A stretch of 64,000 bases of DNA from positions 118,505,309 to 118,569,308 of the forward strand of contig OX638368.1 in assembly GCA_951812925.1 (NCBI GenBank). The letters are read 5' to 3'. Below are positions 57,001-64,000 of this stretch, piece by piece (position 1 is the first letter of the stretch; each line of letters starts with the position of its first letter). The stretch is from Calliopum simillimum. Lineage: Eukaryota; Arthropoda; Insecta; Diptera; Lauxaniidae. A program made the translations under genes and the position numbers. The notes under the pieces were generated by a model. It had not been told where the DNA came from and did no database searches. It saw only the letters and a list, made by a program, of their open reading frames with translations.

Positions 57001-60000
57001 TACATATTGGGGGTTATCGTGAATCAAGATTCCCGGGGAATTTTCTTAAACTGCAATAGAGAATGCACGGCAGTTTGAGAAAATTCCCCGGGAATATTTA
57101 TTCACGATAACCCCCATTAATATATCTTCCTTTTAAAATTGCGAATACTCTTTAACGAGGTGTCGTACAAAAAAAATTAAAAAATCATTCAAAATATAAT
57201 TGGATTCTGTATACACTGTATTGAATTTTTTTTTTTTTTTGGAGCGACCCATGGATCAAGAGATATTCTTCAAAAACCATGAAGGTTTCGAAAATACTGG
57301 TTTTTGAAAGATATCCCTGAAACGGTAAGTCATACGATAAAAAGCAATAGCATCAATACTGTAGAAAATCACAAGATTTACAAAAAATAAGCCATATGTG
57401 TACACTAGGGTGGAGCGAAATTTGTTTTTTGCGATTTTCGAAATGGCTCACATGCGAAAAGATGCTCCATAATATTCTTAATGTTTTGTACTGCCACAAA
57501 GACATTGAAGTTTTGAAAAAAAAAAATATATTACGTTGCGTTTATTTGTAAGGGATAAAGTCAATAAAAGAGCTTAAACGTGTCCAAATTGTAATTTTTA
57601 TTATAATATTAACATATTTTAAACAAATATGAACTCCTTTTTAGTATTAAAAACAGGCATTGTCCTTCGTGACTCCAGCCTTGTTTTGATGAGACCATCT
57701 CTTCTTTCTGAACCACATACAGCAGCAGCAGCTTCACTAACAATTTGATTTGAGTATGACCTTTTATTCCCTGTCCCATTTAGAATAAGTAAAAATTAAA
57801 AATCTCCATAGAGCCGCGCTCCTCCACATTGTGTACTATAGCAAGTATATTTATGAATTTCATATGAAAAACATAAAAATTATTCTGACAGAAAATAATA
57901 GTTTCGCTGTTTTATCAATCAACAAAGAAATGGTTTTCTAAAATGTTTGGTCAAAATACAAATACGTATGTTCCATGAACACTTTTCTATATACTAACTC
58001 GAAAATAAACAACTGTAAGCTTAGTTATTGCGAGCTGAAAGTAGTATGTTTTATTCAAACTTTTAGAGGCAAAAAGGGGGCTTAAAGCCGGTTTATTCGC
58101 AACAAGGAGTTGTTTTGATTCACTTCTTCACCTTATCCCACTCACAAGAAGCTAACATTTGGAGGTCGATTTAATATTACTAATTTAAAAATACCAAGAA
58201 AAAAGGCGCTTGAGCTCGGTTTATTCGCAATAAGGAATTGTTCCGATTAAATTTTCTTATTTTCCAATTCAAGACAAATTAACGAACAGGCCTGATCAAA
58301 ACATTTTAATTTCCAAGACTTCGAGTTAAATATAATATAGGTAATTTAACATGCCTCGAAAAAAGGGGCTTAAGCCCAGTTTATTCGCAAGAAGGAAGAG
58401 TCTGGATTTTAATTTTTATATTTTCCAACTCAGGAGAAGTGGACGAACAAAACCTCATCAAAAAAACTTCAATGTTTCAACTTTAAGTTTTTCCCTATAT
58501 TCCCAGGATGTGTTTAAGGTTTGATTGACTTGTGGCAGTACTAAAACTCAAAATTTAGAAAAAATATTTATACACCTCTAAAAGGTGATTGACGGAGCAC
58601 CTTTTCCGCACTGAGCCGTTTAGAATAAGTAAAAATAAAAAATCTCCATAGAGCAGCGCTCCACCCTAGTGTACACATTGAAGTAACCGTTTAGAAGATA
58701 TTATTGAATAACTTCTAAATGGTTACTTCAATGTGTACACATATGTCTTTTTTGTCTATATCTTGTAGTTCTCTACAAAATTTATGCTGTTGCTTTTTAT
58801 CGTATGACTTACCTTTTCAGAGATATTCTTCAAAAACCAGTATTTTCGAAACCATAACGGTTTTTGAAAAATATCTCTTAGACAAGGAGTCGCTCCAAAA
58901 GAAATTTAGTACGGTGTATAGAAGATCCAATTATCTGTTGAACGGCTTTTTAATTTTTTTTGTGCGACTCATCGTTAAAGAGTATTCGCAACTTTAAAAG
59001 AAAGATGTTTTAATATGAACTTATATTTACGTAGCATTTATTACATATAAGCTGTGTTACAAAATTGTGGAGAAAAATTTTTCTGTGAAAGTTTGCGTTA
59101 GCGAGATATTTGCAACCTTTTTAGCGACCTTTGAGCCTGAATAACTTTTTATTCGCACAGTGGACTTCAATGTACTTTTTACACATTATTAACCATGTAT
59201 AATTAATTATAATTCCGGTGAAAAGAATTCACTTCGAATATTTTCTCAGGAATATACCAATTTTCCTGGGCTATTTATTAAAAATATTTTAAATACTTAA
59301 AAAAATGTTTGCACTTTGTTAGGTAAAAATAGATGCAGATATGGTTACAAAGGATTTTCAAGAAAATGACTAGTACTTTCAGCTAATGTAACAGATCATG
59401 TGGTGGAAAATTACTTTCGCCTGTTATATGACTGCAAAAATCATGAAAAATGGTATTTGTAGAACCTGTAATTTTCTACAAAAAAGATTCTTATACTTTT
59501 CATCGTTAAGCCTCTTAAATGAAAAGTAATTGAAACCACACGGATTACGGAAAAGGCCTGAATGTCTTATTTTTAGCTGTACTGCTAAATTTCGTCAGTA
59601 AAGATAAAGTTCCTTTTCCTCTGGACGGTCGCGTTTTTTTAGTGCTCCGTTAAAGTGATGTGGCGTCGCACCCCACATACAAAAGCTGTACGCAAAAGAA
59701 ACACTCAAAAATATATATCTCCGCACCTATGGCAGAGGCATCTATACGAAACTTGGTGCATGGATGCATACGGTGTTTACCAAAGACCATTAAATGCTCT
59801 CACCGTCATCATCGTCGTCCTCGTCTTCATCATCATCATAGTCATCATGTTCCCCCTCCAAATCGCTAGCTGTGTCATACTCTGAATCGTGTGGATGCGA
59901 GTTACTAGAACGCTCCTGTGCCGGTGATGTGCCTAATTCTGTTGCACCTCCGACATCACTGCCACTACCAGAAACTTTCGGAATGTCGGCCGCTGTTGCG

Positions 60001-60032
60001 GTCATCGCGGACAAATTTTCCACTTCGGCCAT
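54095..60032 (-). CDS. btz: Barentsz / CASC3 (exon-junction complex core factor)
   Basis: Binds eIF4A3 and RNA in the exon-junction complex; in flies it is needed for oskar mRNA localisation. Two coding exons, 59804-60032 and 54095-56571, are joined G|AT (Asp), giving 901 residues; the intron is 3.2 kb. Exon 1 is acidic (SEYDTASDLEGEHDDYDDDE). Exon 2 opens GESISDDDDEEDDGDNAQ, then the SELOR domain: DRSNPQYIPKRGTFYEHDDR, KKWQPASGVDRWTHDRFEAT and KSRTELVNAYGYDIRNEDAP, RRRRRYGRGPSKYSRNW. The long C-terminal part is low-complexity: a glycine run from a (GTG)n-type repeat near 55800-55835, many Gln runs, Ala runs and Pro-rich stretches, ending ASAKETI. Start is MAEVENLS at 60032. The intron contains a nested foldback. 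Confidence 0.94.
57009..57115. mobile_element. 107-bp palindromic MITE, GGGGGTTATCGTGAAT ends
   Basis: Arms GGGGGTTATCGTGAATCAAG, then TTCCCGGGGAATTTTC, are inverted on the right and separated by ~18 bp. ATT lies on both sides (possible 3-bp duplication). Confidence 0.65.
57406..58668. mobile_element. hAT-like element, TAGGGTGGAGCG ends
   Basis: Ends TAGGGTGGAGCG and CGCTCCACCCTA with an exact 8-bp duplication GTGTACAC. Inside are three ~150-bp direct units starting near 58072, 58200 and 58365 (GGGGCTTAAGCC-type, then GGTTTATTCGCAA). Also, TTTAGAATAAGTAAAAAT and AATCTCCATAGAGC occur twice (57779 and 58618). No transposase. Confidence 0.82.
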
Positions 60033-61553
60033 TTCACAAAAAAAAAATATTTTTTCTGTAATTATTCTTAATTTCACTTTTTGTATTTGCTTCCAATATA
60101 ATTTAAAATTATACCTTTTCTGCACTTAACTTTTTCCGATAATCTAATTCTAGGTCTTTTAAAGTTTCTTCTTTATAATTTTATTGAGAAAAAGGTGTTT
60201 TCCCCGCAACGAAACCAGCAAATCACAAAATAGAAAGTAGAATTTGAAAAAAAAGAACAGAAGAGAAAATCTTCTTTGCACTCTTCCATTAGGAATGACA
60301 GCTGAAAACAAAAATCAATTTACATATCAGAAGGCGTCACTGTTTTGAAGCAGTTTTCTTATTGGAAGTGGTTGCGTTTAGAGTTTTGGTTTTATGCGTG
60401 AGGTTTTATTAAAAGGTGAGCTGTGATTTTTTTCAAGTTTTTTGAAGGTCATTCGGAGATCGCTCACATCCGTTTAATGCAAAATATCAGCTTGATACGG
60501 GAAAAACAATCACAGGAAATCACTTCGTAGCTCATTTTGGAGATAAAGAATATCACTTAATGATTCACTTAGTAAAATTTCGTCCGTACTGTATACAACC
60601 TCAAACCTATAAGCCGAAAACAGAGATTTTGCACTTTGAATTCAATGGTGTGATTTTAAAATTATCATAAGTTTGCAGAGAATTATTGCAGATGACCATT
60701 TGATAGCTCAGTTTGAAGCTAAAAAAAGTACTAAATGAATTTGCAAATAGAACGGAGCAGACAAATTTTGTGCGTCCTACATATAACATCCAAAATAGCC
60801 AAAAACCGTCTGCTTGCACTTTTTTAACTTTTTAGGTGAAGGTACTTTTGAGAAAAAAAGCTAGGGTTATCAGCTGTCATACCAGATTCCTTTAAAATTT
60901 TAGGTAAAGATATCTCAAAATCCAGACGTGATATAGCAATTTTAAGACCGAATTCGAATTGAGCATTGAAAATTACATGGAATAGAATAACTATTATTGT
61001 TTGTGTTTCGTTTTAAATTCGAAAAAACCGTTTTTCTACCATGAAAAAATTAAAAAAAGGTTAACATTTAGTTACGTCCCATGGCAACACTATTTTATTA
61101 TACGAAATATGTCGCCGCTCACCGTCAGATGGCGTTCAAATTGTATAATTAAATGCTAGAAACCTATTCTTTTGTTACTAACTTCACATCCTAAAATTTC
61201 ATGTAAAATTAACCTAAGTGAATTTTCGGTCACTTAGTTCACAGCTCTGTAAGCATCAAGACATAAGTTTCACCGGTAAGATTGCTATTCTGCATAATAA
61301 AAATTTCACATTTCTAAACCAAAATCCGTTTTTATTTCTTTTATATAAAATCTCAAACTTTTCCGCGCTTGAGGTTTTATTTCCATTTCAGCTGGTTTTT
61401 TTAAAGTTACTCATCCCTAGGCTTCTTCTAGCAACCACTTCAGTATCGCACAGATTCAACATTCAATATCTAGCGGAGATGTGTGTACGTTGAACAGGAT
61501 TTCAGTTAATACGCTGGATTTTTCAAAAAAGTTTCTTCAGTTTTTTGATTAAA
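60033..61553. other. 5' flank of Barentsz; no further gene seen
   Basis: The first ~150-300 bp should hold the Barentsz 5' UTR and promoter. The rest is AT-rich with short open frames only; no repeat of this window is obvious. Confidence 0.35.
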
Positions 61554-61992
61554 GTGCTAAACACATTCGGTGCGAGCTGCGAGTGCGAGAGAAACCCGAC
61601 CGAGATAGCACGATTTTCTCTATATGTTAGAGTAAGATATAAAATTGAGCTTTTATTAAACGTCATTTATAAAAGCTCTCGCAGTGCGATAGAGTTGATT
61701 CTATTTTTCTGACGATTTTTAAAAAAAGAAGAACAAGGCCAAACACAAAAATTTAAATTTATTATTTTCGACTGAATTTTTTAATTTCAATTTGATGTTT
61801 AAATAATTTTGAAAACAATTGCGTTTTTTTTTCGTTTTTTGTTTTCATTAGTTTTCAATTTTCATAAAAAAAAAACTTTCTCGCAACGAGTTGATTGTGT
61901 TTTCACGCACGAGAAAAAGGTCAAAAACTCGTTTGAGCAAAAGCTATTTTCTCTCGCACTCGCAGCTCGCACCGCATGTGTTCAGGGCTTAA
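61554..61992. mobile_element. ~440-bp element with GC-rich inverted ends
   Basis: The left end AACACATTCGGTGCGAGCTG then CGAGTGCGAGAGAAA is matched, inverted, by the right end TTTCTCTCGCACTCGCAGCT then CGCACCGCATGTGTT. The inside is AT-rich with a weaker inverted stretch (CTCTCGCA near 61678; TTTCTCGCAACGAG near 61878). Target duplication unclear. Confidence 0.65.
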
Positions 61993-62494
61993 GTTATATC
62001 TCTGTATTGCTTGTAACATCAAATGACGAGAGAACGATATTTCTAGTCTTACACGTACCATTGAGTAGAAATAATACCTTTTCCGTGCCAATCTCAAACT
62101 TGCATGGTGTACCTTAAACCGTTAAAAATACATTTCATACAGTTAAGAAAGCTTATGAAAGAACCATTTATTATATAATCCAAAGTAACAGTTTTTTTTA
62201 TTACAAATAAAAAATAAATCATAAATAAAAATCCATTTAGAAAAAAACAATTAATTAAACAAGCACTGGTTGCAAATAAATACATTAATCACGTAAATAA
62301 TAATAATACTATTATATTGAAAGGCGATTATAGCTACCTGGTTGCCCGTCGTAAAAGGCTTTCTATGAACTCCATGAAGAAATTTAGCATATGTCCAAGG
62401 GACTCCAATCCGGATGTTCTAAAAACATTCAACTATCACAACATATTTTAATGAATATACATCCAAAACACACTTAAAGCTTAGAACAATAACT

Positions 62495-63619
62495 CACAGT
62501 GGGCTCTTACGTGTTTTGAGTTTGACTTTGTTGATGACAAAATCGTGGTATGGGGATGTGTTTGTACTCATTTCAGGATTATAAAACTGTTTCAAATAAA
62601 ATCGGAGCTGATCGGTTTCGAAAGTTACAGCTAATGACATGGTTTTTTATTTCCTACTGTAAAGTAACAAAAAAAAATAAATCAAAATGTCATGGATTCA
62701 ACACGAAATTACGTAAAATTGTTCGTGAGGACTAATGGAATCTAAAAAACAGGGTTCTGAAATCAAACCATTGGTAGTTCTTTGCAATTTTGTAAAGAAA
62801 ACTGGTTTTTTGCGAATTGGCCCAAAACCTTTAAAAATAACAAGAAATTAAGACAAAAATTGTCATTTGTAATGGACTTCCCAAATCTAAATCTGAATCC
62901 GGTCGCAGAATTGCCTTATCGCATATAGTTTTTGAGATATTCAAACATATAAAAAAAACTAATGACGATTTTTCGTAATTTTTGATGTTATATTATAAAA
63001 CCAGATAATTGTAAGTCATAAAACCTGATACAGAAGATGAAAGATCCATTCTTTTTCTTTAAAATTCAATTTGAATTACATCAATATCTTTTGTTTTTTC
63101 CAAAATATCTTAACCTTAAAAGTTGAAAAAGGGCTAAAAATCGGTTTTTGGCTATATTTGGGGTTAAATATAGGACGAATGAAATTGTTAAGCTATTTTA
63201 AATCAATTGCGTTATTTAGTACTATTCTTAGTCTTCACAATGAGCTATAAAATGAGCTCGTATTATTTTCCATTACAAAGCTATGATCATTTTAAAAAGG
63301 CATTACATTTACATTTTTAGGTAAATTTGTATGAGAGCCCCCCTAGGAGGTTGAGATAAGGGACGGACATTTTAGAAACAAATGTTGAGGAGAGGAAAAT
63401 TTAAGGAGTTGCTTATCAGTTTTTCATAGGGAACTAATTTATTATTTACTCTGCACAGTATAAGAGAAAAAACATGTAATTGGTTGTAACTTACGAAACT
63501 GATCAGCTCCGATTTTACTTGAAGCAGTTCTATAATCCTGAAATGTGTGCGAACACATCCCCATACCCCGATTTTGTCGTCAACAAAGTCAAACTCAAAA
63601 CACGTAGGAGCCCACTGTG
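62495..63619. mobile_element. 1.1-kb foldback, CACAGTGGGCTC ends
   Basis: Inverted arms CACAGTGGGCTCTTACGTGT then TTTTGAGTTTGACTTTGTTG are matched at 63480-63619. AACT lies on both sides (62491-62494, 63620-63623). The arms run through GGGGATGTGTTTGTACTCAT and CGGAGCTGATCGGTTTCG. The centre is unique and AT-rich. No transposase. Confidence 0.75.
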
Positions 63620-64000
63620 AACTAAACTTACCTCGATGATGTGTAAAACTTGAATATTTTAAGTAAATTCCTCACAAAACGTTTCGTAGTTTACTCCAAA
63701 AAAATACTTTTACACACCAAAAACACTTTCCGTCACTTTGTAGTAGAAAATTTCATAAAAGATCATTATTGTACTCGTACGGCTGTTGAGTGGCAAGCGG
63801 CACTCGGACCCGAGGTACACTCGGGACCAAGGTATACTTATCTCCCCTACTACTTAAATGGGATCAGCTAGGATTTTTCTGTTAACATTTTTTAAATCTA
63901 CAGACATGAATAAAATTTTCTGCAAACTTAGTTCTTTATCTTTAGCTATGGACTAAGTTGGTCTATGTGAGGTTTTTGCTTACGCAATTACCGCCACCCT
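63620..64000. other. No gene seen
   Basis: Unassigned sequence to the window end; a short open frame at 63650-63871 has no recognised domain. Confidence 0.3.

Larger units (their letters stand above)
56654..59272. mobile_element. AGCCCAGG foldback element, copy 5, with nested insertions
   Basis: Ends AGCCCAGGAAAATTAGACG and ATTTTCCTGGGCT. It is longer than other copies because a 107-bp palindrome (57009) and a 1.26-kb hAT-like element (57406) are inserted. It sits in the Barentsz intron, only ~80 bp from the exon 2 acceptor. No clear flanking duplication. Confidence 0.8.

Overview
This window is nuclear DNA of a higher fly (Diptera, probably a non-Drosophila schizophoran). It is AT-rich, its genes have GT-AG introns, and the coding regions read as insect orthologues. 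The species is not determinable from sequence alone. Six host-type protein genes can be modelled exon by exon: a secreted phospholipase A2 (minus, 2007-5217), DPH5 diphthine synthase (plus, 11344-12253), COP9 signalosome subunit 6 (minus, 15084-16190), an HSPBAP1-like JmjC protein (plus, 29964-35611), ALIX/PDCD6IP (minus, 35872-49195) and Barentsz/CASC3 (minus, 54095-60032). They are housekeeping genes of different pathways (lipid hydrolysis, EF2 modification, deneddylation, 2-oxoglutarate oxygenase, ESCRT/endosome biology, exon-junction complex) and do not form one functional cluster.

Most of the rest is mobile DNA, much of it nested. There are at least five copies of a foldback family with AGCCCAGG ends, several palindromic elements with TAGGG-type ends and 8-bp target duplications (hAT-like), a mariner inserted in another mariner-like gene, a deleted mariner with long terminal repeats, 5'-truncated non-LTR retrotransposons, a tRNA-derived SINE head, two arrays of a ~135-bp repeat, and one 9-kb LTR element (17909-26912). 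That LTR element has very long LTRs (3.25 kb), a tRNA-Lys-type primer binding site, no recognisable gag or pol, and a partial extra LTR.

The most interesting item lies on the plus strand inside the last intron of ALIX: an uninterrupted ~561-codon ORF (37019-38704). It has the RuvC-like and zinc-knuckle C-terminus of TnpB/Fanzor RNA-guided nucleases. Just 3' of its stop is a ~105-bp sequence ending in a short hairpin, the position where the guide (omega/fRNA) end of such elements is expected. A second copy of this sequence, without the ORF, sits in an intron of the phospholipase gene at 2484-2583. Just upstream of the ORF is a ~290-bp duplicate of part of HSPBAP1 (intron end plus part of exon 2).

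Region layout: 1-1900 foldback element and 39-bp tandem repeats; 2.0-5.2 kb PLA2; 5.7-9.7 kb transposon graveyard; 11.0-12.3 kb DPH5; 13.5-14.8 kb foldback; 15.1-16.2 kb CSN6; 16.5-17.4 kb palindromic element; 17.9-26.9 kb LTR element; 26.9-27.8 kb repeat array; 28.8-29.6 kb small elements; 30-35.6 kb HSPBAP1 with nested insertions in intron 1; 35.9-49.2 kb ALIX with the Fanzor in intron 6; 50-52.3 kb repeat array with a MITE; 54.1-60.0 kb Barentsz with a nested foldback in its intron; 61.5-63.6 kb two further foldbacks.
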